Origin: Dyella acidiphila
GTDB taxonomy: Bacteria > Pseudomonadota > Gammaproteobacteria > Xanthomonadales > Rhodanobacteraceae
DNA: 64,000 nt
Assembly (NCBI RefSeq): GCF_014863405.1
Contig: NZ_JACZZA010000009.1
Span: 1 to 64,000, forward strand
Direction of reading: 5' to 3'
Of this stretch, positions 27,049 through 36,293 are shown piece after piece; the first letter of the stretch is position 1, and every line of letters starts with the position of its first letter. The position numbers were made by a program, and so were the translations under genes. The notes beneath the pieces were generated by a model, which did no database searches, was not told the DNA's origin, and was given only the letters and a program-made list of their open reading frames with translations.

Positions 27049-30000
27049 GTGAGCGTGCGTTGGCAATCATGGCTGCAGCGTGCAGCGCGTGGAATCGGTT
27101 GGGTGCTGGGCATACTGGTCATCACGCTCGCGCTCAGCGCCGCGCTGGCGCAGGTGCTGTTGCCGATGCTGGCCAAGCACCCGCAATGGGTGGCGGCCGA
27201 ACTTAGCGCCAAGTTTCATCGTGAGGTGCGTTTTGCCTCGCTGGATGGCCGCTGGGAGCCTTCGGGACCGCGCTTCGTGATGCGCGACTTTGCCGTGGCG
27301 CAAGATGGCAGCAATGCGCCGCTGCAGGTGCCGGAGGTGGATCTCAAGCTGGATTTCGGCGGCTGGCTGTTTCCCTCCAGGCATCTGTTGAACCTCGAGG
27401 CGCGCGGGCTGGAGCTCGACCTCAGCCGCGATGCGGACGGCGCCTGGCATATCAACGGCTTCGGCGTAGCCGGCGGTTCGCAGCGGCAGAATGTTTCGTT
27501 CGGCAATTTGTCGGTCGAGCTGTGGCTGGACGATCTGCGGGTGAACATCACCGACCTGCATTTGAACCAGCAATACACCTTGCTGGCCGATCAGTTGCGC
27601 ATCACGCATCAAGGCAATCACGTGCGCGTCGGCGCACGCCTGCACCGGCTCGGCGCAACCGGCCAATTGCAGGCGGCAGGACGTTTCCGCGACGACGGCG
27701 CCGCCGGCCAGTTCTGGTTCGCCACCAAGAATGCGGATCTGCGCGGCATGCTGGCCGGCATCGACCTGGGCGGCTACTCGGTCGACAGCGGCAGCGGCGA
27801 CCTGGCCGCGTGGCTGGACTGGCGGCGCGGCAAGGTGGTGCGCGATCTGTTCCAGTTCGATCTGCAAAACCTGGCCGTGACCAATCCGGACCAGGTGAAA
27901 GTAAGCGTGCCGGCCTGGAGCGGCCTGGCCGAACTGGCCCGCAACGACAAGGGTTATACCGTGCGCTGGGGCGGTAACGACGGCAGCGCCTTGCGCGCAC
28001 AGTTCGATCAGCTGGGCACCCCGCAGGCACGGCTCGATGTGCAGGCCAGCAACCTGCAGCTTGCACCGCTGTTGCCGTGGCTAGGCCTGAAGCCGGGGCT
28101 GTCGCCCGGCGTAGCGCAGTGGCTGGCGACCGGGCAGCCGCATGGCCGCGTGCGGCAGGCGGTGGTGCATTGGACTGCGGCAGACGGTTTGCAACAGCTG
28201 GATGGCACGTTCGACAACCTGGGCATTGCCTCGGTCGGGAAATTGCCGGGCGTGGATGCGTTGCAAGGCGAAGTGCGCGGCGATGCCGAAGCCGTTTCGC
28301 TGGAGTTGCCGGCACAAGCCACCGCGATCAGCCTGCCGCATACATTTCGCCAGCCGTTCGCGATGAGTCGTTTTTCCGGCGATTTCGCCTTCTGGCGCGA
28401 CGCCGATGCCACCCATATCGGCATCGCCCAGCTCGATGTCGAAGGGCAGGGTTATGGCGGCAATGCGCAGGGCGAGATCCAGTTGCCGAGTGCGGGTGGC
28501 CGTCCTTTCATGGATATCTATGCCGCAGTGACGCATGCCGATGTCACCGCCGCGAAACTGTTCTGGCCGGTCGACTCCACGCCGCCGCCGGCCGTGGCGT
28601 GGCTGGACCAGGCCTTCGTCGCCGGCACCATGGATGCCGATGTCACGCTGCGCGGCAGCCTTGCCGACTGGCCGTTTCACCATAACGAAGGCCGCTTCGA
28701 GGCACGCGCGAACCTGCACGATCTCAGCCTCAGCTACGGCAAGAGCTGGCCGGTGGCCGACCATATCCAGGCGGTCGCCAGCTTTATCGATGCCGGCCTG
28801 CTGGTGCAAGCAAGCGGCGGCGATTCGCTGGGCGTGAAAATTACCAATGCCGTGGCGCTGATTCCGCTGCTGGCGCATACCACGCTCGATCTCAACGTCA
28901 GTGGCAACGGCAATGCGCAGGATCTGCTCAACTTCGTCGCCAAGAGCCCGATCGCCAACAAACATGCCGACGTGCTGAGCAAATTGCAGCTTGGCGGTAC
29001 CGGCAATTTCGATTTCCATCTGTCGCTGCCCACGCACGACATGCAGCAAAGTTTCCTGCTCGACGGCACGGCGCAATTGCAGGATGTCGACCTCAACGCA
29101 CAGGCCTGGAATCTGCAGTTGAGCAAGCTCAATGGACCGGCCACCTTCGATCGGCATGGCTTCCATGCGGGCCCGCTTGTCGGCGGATTCCGCGGCGAGC
29201 CCTCGCAAGTGGACCTGGCCATTGCGCAGGCTACCGGCGATCCGAACACTGCGCTGGCCGCCACTATCAGCGGCAATTACACCGTGCAGGAATTGCTGCA
29301 GGGCTATCCGGAATTGAAATGGCTGGGCGATATCGCCAGCGGCCGCGGCCAGTTCAACATCGGCTACCAGATCGCGCATGCCAGCGATGGCGGCGCTGAC
29401 TTGCAGACGCTGAGCATCGATTCGCCAATGTCCGGCGTCGCACTCAATTTTCCGGTGCCGTTGAACAAGCCGGCCGACAGCAGCCTGCCGCTGCATGCGA
29501 CCGTGGGCCTGCCGACCGGCGGCAGCATGCTGCAGATTTCGCTGGGCTCGGTCATGCGCGGAAGGCTGCGTCTGCCGCTGGCCGGCCAGTCGCCGCTGGC
29601 GGCGACCTTCGCGTTCGGCGACCAGATGCCCGATACGCTGCCCACGCAAGGCCTGCGCATTCGCGGCGAGGCGCCGGAGCTGGACGTTACCGGCTGGGTC
29701 AAGCAGTCGATCGGCGGCAGCGCTGCCAATAACGGCATGAGCCTGGAAACCATCGACGTCAGCACCGCGCATGCGGAAATGTTCGGACGCGACTTCGACC
29801 AGATGCACATCACCGCAGCACCGAAGACCGACACGCTCGAACTGGATGTCGACAGCAAATCCGCCGCCGGCCATTTCAGCGTGCCGACCAAGGATCTGAA
29901 CAAGCGTGGCGTCACCGCGCGCCTGCAGCGCATGTACTGGCCGAAAGAGCCCACGGCGCCGCCGAAGAAGCCGGGCGCCGCGCCGGTGCCGGTGATCGAT

Positions 30001-30924
30001 CCGGCCAATACCGGCATCGACCCTGCCGCAATGCCGCCGCAACATATCTGGGTGCACGACCTGCGCCTGGGCGATACCCGGCTTGGCGAAGCACGCCTGG
30101 AAACCTGGCCGACCGCGACCGGCATGCATATCGACCAGCTCTCGACCCAGTCCCGCAGCGTGCAGCTCAATGCCGGCGGCGACTGGAACGGTTCGGCCAG
30201 CAACAGCAGCACGCATCTGCGGGTGGATTTCGGCTCCGACAATATCGGCGACATGCTCACCACCTTCGGTTACCAGGGGCTGTTCGAGGGCGGCAAGACC
30301 CAGGCCGAACTCAATGCCACCTGGCCGGGCGGCCCGTGGTCGTTCGAGCTGGGCAATATGGACGGCACGCTGAAAGTGGATGTCACCCACGGCAGCATTC
30401 CCAAAGCCTCGCCCGGCGTCACCGGCCGCTTCTTCGGACTGGCGTCGATCGTGGAATTTCCGCGCCGCCTGTCGCTGGATTTCGGCGACGTGTTCGGCAA
30501 GGGCTTCGGCTTCGATTCGATCACCGGCGATTTCCGGCTGAAAGACGGTAACGCGGTCACCAATAATCTGAAGGTGAAGGGGCCGGCGGCGGATATCAGC
30601 GTCAGCGGCCGCACCGGCCTGCATGCCCGCGACTACGACCAACAGGTGGTGGTGCTGCCGCACGTCGGCAGCAGCCTGCCGGTGGTCGGCGCGGTGATCG
30701 GCGGCCCGATCGGCGCGGCAGCGGGTTTTGCGGTGCAGGGTGTGCTGGGGCGCGGCCTCAGTCATGTGGCCACGCAGCGCTATCACGTTGGAGGCACCTG
30801 GGATAAACCGGTGATCACCTCGGGCGGAACCACCCCAGTGGCACCGGCCGCTGCCGGTTCAGCGCCGGCACCTGCCGCCTCGGCGCCTGCGCCTGCCGCC
30901 GCCAGTTCCGCCGCAGGGCGCTAG
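27049..30924 (+). CDS. yhdP: YhdP family AsmA-like envelope protein
   Basis: YhdP is a large inner-membrane-anchored periplasmic bridge protein, related to TamB and AsmA, implicated in phospholipid transport to the outer membrane. The 1291-residue product has one N-terminal membrane helix ([24 protein letters not shown]) followed by long beta-rich repeats and the conserved C-terminal region ([31 protein letters not shown]). It ends in an Ala/Pro-rich low-complexity tail. GTG 27049 is the preferred start; TTG 27046 and GTG 27055 are possible. It sits between rng and tldD in conserved order. Confidence 0.9.
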   Translation: MSVRWQSWLQRAARGIGWVLGILVITLALSAALAQVLLPMLAKHPQWVAAELSAKFHREVRFASLDGRWEPSGPRFVMRDFAVAQDGSNAPLQVPEVDLKLDFGGWLFPSRHLLNLEARGLELDLSRDADGAWHINGFGVAGGSQRQNVSFGNLSVELWLDDLRVNITDLHLNQQYTLLADQLRITHQGNHVRVGARLHRLGATGQLQAAGRFRDDGAAGQFWFATKNADLRGMLAGIDLGGYSVDSGSGDLAAWLDWRRGKVVRDLFQFDLQNLAVTNPDQVKVSVPAWSGLAELARNDKGYTVRWGGNDGSALRAQFDQLGTPQARLDVQASNLQLAPLLPWLGLKPGLSPGVAQWLATGQPHGRVRQAVVHWTAADGLQQLDGTFDNLGIASVGKLPGVDALQGEVRGDAEAVSLELPAQATAISLPHTFRQPFAMSRFSGDFAFWRDADATHIGIAQLDVEGQGYGGNAQGEIQLPSAGGRPFMDIYAAVTHADVTAAKLFWPVDSTPPPAVAWLDQAFVAGTMDADVTLRGSLADWPFHHNEGRFEARANLHDLSLSYGKSWPVADHIQAVASFIDAGLLVQASGGDSLGVKITNAVALIPLLAHTTLDLNVSGNGNAQDLLNFVAKSPIANKHADVLSKLQLGGTGNFDFHLSLPTHDMQQSFLLDGTAQLQDVDLNAQAWNLQLSKLNGPATFDRHGFHAGPLVGGFRGEPSQVDLAIAQATGDPNTALAATISGNYTVQELLQGYPELKWLGDIASGRGQFNIGYQIAHASDGGADLQTLSIDSPMSGVALNFPVPLNKPADSSLPLHATVGLPTGGSMLQISLGSVMRGRLRLPLAGQSPLAATFAFGDQMPDTLPTQGLRIRGEAPELDVTGWVKQSIGGSAANNGMSLETIDVSTAHAEMFGRDFDQMHITAAPKTDTLELDVDSKSAAGHFSVPTKDLNKRGVTARLQRMYWPKEPTAPPKKPGAAPVPVIDPANTGIDPAAMPPQHIWVHDLRLGDTRLGEARLETWPTATGMHIDQLSTQSRSVQLNAGGDWNGSASNSSTHLRVDFGSDNIGDMLTTFGYQGLFEGGKTQAELNATWPGGPWSFELGNMDGTLKVDVTHGSIPKASPGVTGRFFGLASIVEFPRRLSLDFGDVFGKGFGFDSITGDFRLKDGNAVTNNLKVKGPAADISVSGRTGLHARDYDQQVVVLPHVGSSLPVVGAVIGGPIGAAAGFAVQGVLGRGLSHVATQRYHVGGTWDKPVITSGGTTPVAPAAAGSAPAPAASAPAPAAASSAAGR

Positions 30925-31004
30925 CAGCGCTTGTGAGGCGGCTCTTTAAGGGCCAGGATTCGCCCTTACGTTTATTCACTCAGCTTTGTCACGGTAGCCA
31001 ACGC

Positions 31005-32444
31005 ATGAATTCCCTGATCGCACAGGCCGAGCACCGCCTGCTTACGCCCGGCGGCCTCGCCACCGGCGACCTCGACCGCGTGTTTGCGCAGTTGATGGGA
31101 CCGTCCATCGATGCGGCCGATCTGTATTTCCAGCATTCGCGCAGCGAGTCCTGGCTGCTGGAGGAAGGCATCGTCAAGGACGGTAGCCATGCGATCGAGC
31201 AGGGCGTGGGCGTGCGTGCGATCAGCGGCGAGAAAACCGGTTTCGCCTATTCCGACGAAATCGTGCTGCCGCAGCTGCTGGACGCCTCCAAGGCGGCGCG
31301 CGCGATCGCGCAGGGCGGCAACGGCAGCGGCAAGCCGCTGGCGGTGCACGGCGCCAAGGCGCTGTATCCGGCGATCGATCCGGTCGACAGCCTGCCCAAT
31401 CCGGAAAAGATCGCCGTGCTGCGCGAAGTGGATGCGTATGCGCGCGCGCGCGATCCGCGCGTGAAGCAGGTGATCGTCAGCCTCAACGCCACCCTCGATA
31501 CGGTGTTGATCGCCGCCTCCGACGGCACGCTGGCCGCCGATGTGCGCCCGCTGGTGCGCCTGAGCGTGCAGGTGATCGCCGAACACCATGGTCGCCGCGA
31601 GCAGGGTTATGCCGGTGGCGGTGGCCGCTACGGCTATCGCGAGCTGCTGGAAAACGGCCGCGCCATGGCTTTCGCCGACGAAGCGGTGCGCCAGGCACTG
31701 GTCAATCTCGATGCGGTGGATGCGCCGGCCGGCAGCATGACCGTAGTGCTCGGCCCGGGCTGGCCCGGCGTGCTGCTGCACGAAGCGATCGGCCACGGCC
31801 TGGAAGGCGATTTCAACCGCAAGGGCAGCTCCGCCTTCGCCGGCCGCATGGGCCAGCGCGTGGCGGCGCCCGGCGTCACCGTGGTGGACGACGGCACCCT
31901 GTTCGGCCGCCGCGGCTCGCTCAGCGTGGACGACGAAGGCACGCCGACCGAGTGCACCACCTTGATCGAGGACGGCATCCTCAAGGGCTACATGCAGGAC
32001 AAGCTCAACGCACGCCTGATGGGCATGGCGCCCACCGGCAACGGCCGTCGCGAATCCTTCGCGCAACTGCCGATGCCGCGCATGACCAATACCTACATGC
32101 TGGCCGGCCAGCACGATCCGCAGGACATCATCCGTTCGGTGAAAAAGGGCCTGTACGCGGTGAATTTCGGTGGCGGCCAGGTCGACATCACCAACGGCAA
32201 GTTCGTGTTCTCCGCCAGTGAGGCCTATCTGATCGAAGACGGCAAGATCACCGCGCCAGTGAAGGGCGCCACCCTGGTCGGCAGTGGCCCGGACGTGCTG
32301 ACGCGCGTGTCGATGATCGGCAACGACCTTGCGCTGGACGAGGGCATCGGCGTGTGTGGCAAGGATGGGCAGAGCGTGCCCGTAGGCGTGGGCCAGCCGA
32401 CGCTGCGCGTGGAAAGCATGACGGTAGGCGGTACCGCTTCGTAA
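31005..32444 (+). CDS. tldD: TldD, metalloprotease subunit
   Basis: TldD and its partner TldE (PmbA) form a cytoplasmic heterodimeric metalloprotease that processes peptides such as microcin B17 and acts on CcdA. From ATG 31005 the protein has 479 residues. The zinc motif [12 protein letters not shown] lies at residues 259-270. The frame is open 24 codons upstream, but the chosen start ([13 protein letters not shown]) fits the family. The partner gene pmbA lies 1 kb downstream. Confidence 0.95.
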   Translation: MNSLIAQAEHRLLTPGGLATGDLDRVFAQLMGPSIDAADLYFQHSRSESWLLEEGIVKDGSHAIEQGVGVRAISGEKTGFAYSDEIVLPQLLDASKAARAIAQGGNGSGKPLAVHGAKALYPAIDPVDSLPNPEKIAVLREVDAYARARDPRVKQVIVSLNATLDTVLIAASDGTLAADVRPLVRLSVQVIAEHHGRREQGYAGGGGRYGYRELLENGRAMAFADEAVRQALVNLDAVDAPAGSMTVVLGPGWPGVLLHEAIGHGLEGDFNRKGSSAFAGRMGQRVAAPGVTVVDDGTLFGRRGSLSVDDEGTPTECTTLIEDGILKGYMQDKLNARLMGMAPTGNGRRESFAQLPMPRMTNTYMLAGQHDPQDIIRSVKKGLYAVNFGGGQVDITNGKFVFSASEAYLIEDGKITAPVKGATLVGSGPDVLTRVSMIGNDLALDEGIGVCGKDGQSVPVGVGQPTLRVESMTVGGTAS

Positions 32445-32454
32445 GCGCGGATGG

Positions 32455-32540
32455 GTAGGTTGGGTTAGCGCAGCGTAACCCAACCCATCTCCATCGAAGC
32501 GGCAAGTATCGTTGGGTTACGCTGCGCTAACCCAACCTAC
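32455..32540. repeat. REPIN: two inverted REP elements
   Basis: Two perfect 30-base copies in opposite orientation (32455-32484 and 32511-32540) flank a 26-base centre. Each copy begins with GTAG followed by an imperfect palindrome (GTTGGGTTA, 8-base loop, TAACCCAAC). GTAG plus hairpin is the layout of REP elements mobilised by RAYT (TnpA-REP) proteins, and an inverted pair is a REPIN. It lies between convergent tldD and yjgA, where it could also act as a terminator. Confidence 0.85.
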
Positions 32541-32543
32541 GCG

Positions 32544-33074
32544 CTATGCATCTTCCGCGTCGCTGCCCAACTGCTTCAGCAGCTGAAAAATCTCTCGATA
32601 AGCCCGCGGCGGCTTGTTGCCGTCGCGCTCCAGCCGCGCCTGGCGGATCAGCGAGCGCACATGCTGGCGATCGATTTCCGGATGCTGGTCGATCAGTTCC
32701 TGTAGCGCCTCATCGCTGTCCAGCAGTTTTTCGCGCAGCGCTTCCAGCCGATGCATGGCGGCGGTTTCCTTGCGCTGCTGGTCGCGATTCTCACCGAGCA
32801 GTGTCCTCACCCCATCGAAGGCCTGGTCGTCATGGCGGCGCATCACCTTGGCCAGAAAAGCCAACTGCCGCTTGCGTGCGATATGCGAGTTGATGCGGCG
32901 CAAATTGTCGAGCTCGCGCAGCACATCCTCCGGCAGTTCGGCACGGGCGAGCTTGCTTGCCGGCATTTCTGACAGCTGCGTGGCAAGCGCCAGCACGGCC
33001 AGCGCATCGCGCCGCTGTTGCGTGCGGGTGGGGCCGTAGTCGTGTTCGGGATCGTCGGTGTACGTGCGGTTCAC
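32544..33074 (-). CDS. yjgA: YjgA family (DUF615) ribosome-associated protein
   Basis: The 176-residue acidic/basic helical protein has the family pattern: an N-terminal QQRRDALAVLALATQL, then RIxSHIARKRQLAFLAKVMRR and the C-terminal RQARLERDGNKPPRAYREIFQLLK. YjgA (also called DarP) binds 50S precursors in Escherichia coli. The start is probably GTG 33074 (MNRTYTDDPEHDYGPTRTQ), because the upstream open frame shows no match. Its usual neighbour pmbA is close by on the other strand. Confidence 0.88.
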   Translation of the reverse strand: MNRTYTDDPEHDYGPTRTQQRRDALAVLALATQLSEMPASKLARAELPEDVLRELDNLRRINSHIARKRQLAFLAKVMRRHDDQAFDGVRTLLGENRDQQRKETAAMHRLEALREKLLDSDEALQELIDQHPEIDRQHVRSLIRQARLERDGNKPPRAYREIFQLLKQLGSDAEDA

Positions 33075-33079
33075 AATGC

Positions 33080-33316
33080 TTACTCGGAGGAAAGGGCGCC
33101 GGGCTGGGCCTCGATCAGGGCGAAGCGCGGGATGGGTTCGCCATCCAGTTCCACGCTTTCGGCGAACATCGCCGCGGGGCGCACCCATAGCCCGAAATCG
33201 CCATACAGCGCCTGGTAGACCACCAGCTCTTCCATCGTCTCGCTGTGGCGGGCGATGCCCAGCACGCGATAGCTCTGGCCCTTGTAGTGACGATAGATAC
33301 CGGTGGCTATGGACAT
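33080..33316 (-). CDS. DUF1653 domain protein
   Basis: This 78-residue protein consists of one DUF1653 domain: YRHYKGQSYRVLGIARHSE, VVYQALYGDFGLWVRP and a C-terminal PRF. An AGGAG site precedes ATG 33316. It is 5 bases upstream of yjgA and should be co-transcribed with it. The function of the family is not known; the fold is expected to be a small beta barrel. Confidence 0.88.
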   Translation of the reverse strand: MSIATGIYRHYKGQSYRVLGIARHSETMEELVVYQALYGDFGLWVRPAAMFAESVELDGEPIPRFALIEAQPGALSSE

Positions 33317-33416
33317 GGGCCGCTCCTGTGGCAACCTTTGAAATTCAGCGTTGGCAATGGGTGTGGGCGGCCCTATGTCTGCGTATTGTAGCCACTAACC
33401 CCGCAGGAAACCCCTC

Positions 33417-34787
33417 GTGAGCAATGTTGCGATCAGCCAGGACGCCAGCCGGCGCGAACTCGACCGCTTGGCTGAACTGGCCGAGGACGTGATCCGCCGC
33501 GCACGCGCCGCCGGCGCCAGCCAGGCCGAGGTATCGGCCAGCATCGATACCGGCCTCAACGTCAACGTGCGCCTGGGCGAGGTGGAAACGGTCGAGCACA
33601 CCCGCGACCGCGGCTTTGGGCTGACCGTGTATTTCGGCCAGCGCAAGGGTTCGGCCAGCACCGCGGACCTGCATGCCGATTCGATCCAGGCCACGCTGGA
33701 ACAGGCCTGCGCGATCGCCCGCTACACCGAGGAAGACCCCGCCGCCGGGCTCGCCGATCCGGCGCGCATGGCCACCCAGTTTCCGGATCTGGACCTGTGG
33801 CATCCGTGGGCGATCGATACCAGCGACGCGATCCTGCTGGGCCAGCAGGTCGAAGCCGCGGGCCGCGCGCATGCGGGCATCACCAATTCCGAGGGCGCCA
33901 GCGTGCAGGCCGGCGAGAATCTGTCGGTGTATGCCAATTCGCATGGTTTCATCGGCCGCGAGCGCGGTACGCGGCATTCACTGTCGCTGTCGCTGATTGC
34001 CGGCGAGGAAGCCAGCATGCAGCGCGATTACTGGTACGACAGCGTACGCAGCGCCAACGATTTCATCAGCGCCCAGGTGTTGGGCGACAAGGCTGCGGAA
34101 CGCACGCTGGCACGCGTCGGCGCCCGCCGCCTGACCACCCGGCAGAGTCCGGTGCTGTTTGCACCGGAAACCGCGCGCGGGCTGATCGGCCATCTGCTCG
34201 GCGCCGTCAGCGGCGGCGCGCTGTATCGGCGCGCCAGCTTCCTGGTCGATCACGCCGGCAAGCAGATCATGCCGGGCTGGCTGAATATCGTGGAGCGCCC
34301 GCATTTGCTGCGCGGCCAGGGCTCCGGCGCGTTCGATGCCGAGGGCGTGGCCAGCCGCGACAGCGTGCTGGTAGAGAACGGCGTGCTGGCGCGTTATGTC
34401 CTGGGCAGCTATTCCGCCCGCAAGCTGGGGCTGGAATCCACCGGCAACGCCGGCGGCATCCACAACCTGGTGGTCGAGTCGGGCAATGCGGACGGCGGCG
34501 CGGCCGATGATTTCCAGGGCATGCTCAAGCGACTGGGCACCGGCCTGCTGCTCACCGAAGTGATGGGGCAGGGCGTGAATGCGATTACCGGCGACTATTC
34601 GCGCGGCGCCGCCGGGTTCTGGGTGGAAAACGGCGAAATCGCCTATCCGGTGGAGGAAATCACCATCGCCGCCAACCTGCGCGACATGTTCACCGGCATC
34701 CGCGCCATCGGCAGCGATGTGGATCGCCGCTCGCATCTGCTCACCGGTTCGATCCTGCTCGACAACATGACCATCGCCGGCGAATAA
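33417..34787 (+). CDS. pmbA: TldE/PmbA, partner of the TldD protease
   Basis: PmbA is the non-zinc subunit of the TldD/TldE protease. The 456-residue product from GTG 33417 (with CAGGAAA upstream) contains GFGLTVYFGQRKGSAST, the NSEGASV box, and the C-terminal GAAGFWVENGEIAYPVEEIT, and has no HEXXXH motif, as expected. It diverges from the DUF1653-yjgA pair. Confidence 0.95.
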   Translation: MSNVAISQDASRRELDRLAELAEDVIRRARAAGASQAEVSASIDTGLNVNVRLGEVETVEHTRDRGFGLTVYFGQRKGSASTADLHADSIQATLEQACAIARYTEEDPAAGLADPARMATQFPDLDLWHPWAIDTSDAILLGQQVEAAGRAHAGITNSEGASVQAGENLSVYANSHGFIGRERGTRHSLSLSLIAGEEASMQRDYWYDSVRSANDFISAQVLGDKAAERTLARVGARRLTTRQSPVLFAPETARGLIGHLLGAVSGGALYRRASFLVDHAGKQIMPGWLNIVERPHLLRGQGSGAFDAEGVASRDSVLVENGVLARYVLGSYSARKLGLESTGNAGGIHNLVVESGNADGGAADDFQGMLKRLGTGLLLTEVMGQGVNAITGDYSRGAAGFWVENGEIAYPVEEITIAANLRDMFTGIRAIGSDVDRRSHLLTGSILLDNMTIAGE

Positions 34788-34884
34788 GGGCGCCGCGGCA
34801 CTTTGCAGCAAGATGTTGCGGGCCCTGCTAGGATGCCCGCAACCGGCCGCGCCGGTGCTTTGCACGACTTGAAGGGAGATGCAT

Positions 34885-35319
34885 ATGAGCGTTCCGCCCG
34901 AGTCTGCTGTACCTCCGCCGAGCAGTTCTTCGCCTGCCAGCGATATTCCTGCCCAGGAACGCACCTGGGCCATGATGGCCCACCTTTCCGCCTTGCTGGG
35001 CGCCCTGCTGAGTTCGGTGCACGGCGCGGGCTGGGCCTGTTTCCTCGGCCCGCTGGTGGTGTGGCTGATCAAGAAAGACAGCATGCCGTTCGTCGCCGAC
35101 CAGGCGAAGGAAGCGCTGAATTTCAATATCAGCGTAGCCATCGCGACGCTTGCCCTGCTGCTGCTTTCCCTGCTCACCTTCGGCATCGGCTTCATCATCG
35201 CCATTCCGATGTGGGTAGTGATCGGCGTGGGCTGGCTGGTGCTCACGATCGTTGCGGGGGTGAAAGCCAATGAAGGCGTGCGTTATCGCTATCCGTTTAC
35301 GCTGCGGCTGATCAAGTAG
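34885..35319 (+). CDS. DUF4870 membrane protein, copy 1
   Basis: The 144-residue product has a Pro/Ser-rich N terminus and three to four hydrophobic segments, with the family pattern TWAMMAHLSALLGAL, FLGPLVVWLIKKDSMPFVADQAKEALNFNIS and a C-terminal YRYPFTLRLIK. ATG 34885 is chosen because GAAGGGAG lies 6 bases upstream; the ATG at 34879 is too close. Function is unknown. It is followed by a second gene of the same family. Confidence 0.87.
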   Translation: MSVPPESAVPPPSSSSPASDIPAQERTWAMMAHLSALLGALLSSVHGAGWACFLGPLVVWLIKKDSMPFVADQAKEALNFNISVAIATLALLLLSLLTFGIGFIIAIPMWVVIGVGWLVLTIVAGVKANEGVRYRYPFTLRLIK

Positions 35320-35392
35320 CCGCATTGATGCATACGCGCCACCCGCTGCCGACAGCGGGCCGGTCGGTTACCGCCATGCAAGGAGGAAGCTG

Positions 35393-35764
35393 ATGAGCAC
35401 GCCGTCCGATCAGATCACCCCGCCGTCCGAGCCGGTTGCATCCAGCAACGATCGCAACCTGGCCATGCTTACTCATCTTTCGGGTTTTGTGCTTTCCGTC
35501 ATCGTGCCGCTGATCGTGTGGCTGCTGCACAAAGATCGTCCGGACAAGGCCTATCTCACCACCGAAGCCAAGGAAGCGCTGAATTTCCAGATCACCGTGC
35601 TGCTGGCCTGGGTGATCAGCTGGGTGCTGTTGATCATCCTGATCGGCGGCCTGCTGATGACCGTGGTGTGGCTGGCGAACCTGGTCTTCTGCATTGTCGC
35701 GGCAGTGAAGGTGAGCTCGGACGGACACTATCGCTATCCGTTTGCGCTGCGCCTGGTGAATTGA
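35393..35764 (+). CDS. DUF4870 membrane protein, copy 2
   Basis: This 123-residue paralogue of the preceding gene has the same core: NLAMLTHLSGFVLSVIVPLIVWLLHKD, EAKEALNFQI, and the ending YRYPFALRLVN. An AAGGAGGA site precedes the ATG. The tandem pair ends at a strong terminator. Function is unknown. Confidence 0.87.
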   Translation: MSTPSDQITPPSEPVASSNDRNLAMLTHLSGFVLSVIVPLIVWLLHKDRPDKAYLTTEAKEALNFQITVLLAWVISWVLLIILIGGLLMTVVWLANLVFCIVAAVKVSSDGHYRYPFALRLVN

Positions 35765-35794
35765 ACGGCGCTGGTTCACGCCACGCCATAAACA

Positions 35795-35822
35795 GAAAAG
35801 CCCGTGCTAGCACGGGCTTTTC
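35795..35822. terminator. Bidirectional terminator, DUF4870 and xseB
   Basis: A perfect 28-base palindrome (GAAAAGCCCGTGCT and its complement) sits between the stops of the convergent DUF4870 gene and xseB. The A and T runs at its ends make it work as an intrinsic terminator in both directions. Confidence 0.9.
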
Positions 35823-35841
35823 AATGCGCAGGCGGCGGCTC

Positions 35842-36099
35842 TCAAAGCTCGGGCTGGAACGGCTCCGCGTGCTCCGGCGCATCGGGGTCGAGCAGCAGGC
35901 GTACGCGCAGTTCGGCCTGGTCGAGGGCCTGCTGGCAGTGGCGATACAGGCCGATGCCGCGTTCGAAGGCGCTCAGCGACTCATCCAGACTCATCTCGCC
36001 GCCTTCCATGCGCGCGACCAGTTGCTCGAGTTCGTCCAGCGACTGCTCGAAATCGGCGACGGGTGCGGTGGCTGCGGGGGCGGAAGTGGGTTTGGCCAT
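35842..36099 (-). CDS. xseB: Exodeoxyribonuclease VII small subunit
   Basis: XseB pairs with XseA in ExoVII, which degrades single-stranded DNA. The 85-residue product has the family core [33 protein letters not shown]. The start at 36099 ([18 protein letters not shown]) is preferred over one three codons upstream. In many relatives ispA and dxs follow xseB; here a terminator follows instead. Confidence 0.95.
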   Translation of the reverse strand: MAKPTSAPAATAPVADFEQSLDELEQLVARMEGGEMSLDESLSAFERGIGLYRHCQQALDQAELRVRLLLDPDAPEHAEPFQPEL

Positions 36100-36207
36100 G
36101 GGCCGCAACGCTAACGCAGGGCCGGGGCGGAATCAATCATCGTCACAATTCAATGTGATGCAGCGTCAGGATAGGCCACCGCCGCGCCGTCATGACTATC
36201 GGCAGGC

Positions 36208-36236
36208 TTGATTTCGATATATCGAAATACTATTGT
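36208..36236 (+). promoter_or_regulatory. MFS promoter with palindromic operator
   Basis: TTGATT at 36208-36213 and TATTGT at 36231-36236 are spaced 17 bases. A perfect 18-base palindrome, ATTTCGATATATCGAAAT (36211-36228), fills the spacer. A repressor bound here would block RNA polymerase, so the downstream transporter is probably induced by a ligand. No regulator gene is adjacent. Confidence 0.6.
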
Positions 36237-36293
36237 GCGACCATCCTCAAAACCGCGCGAACCGATGGATCTGGTTCGCTCATGGAGTTCTTC

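Noticed and set aside
28081-30786. A 901-codon open frame on the minus strand
   Set aside because: It is the shadow of yhdP, without a ribosome binding site or family features.
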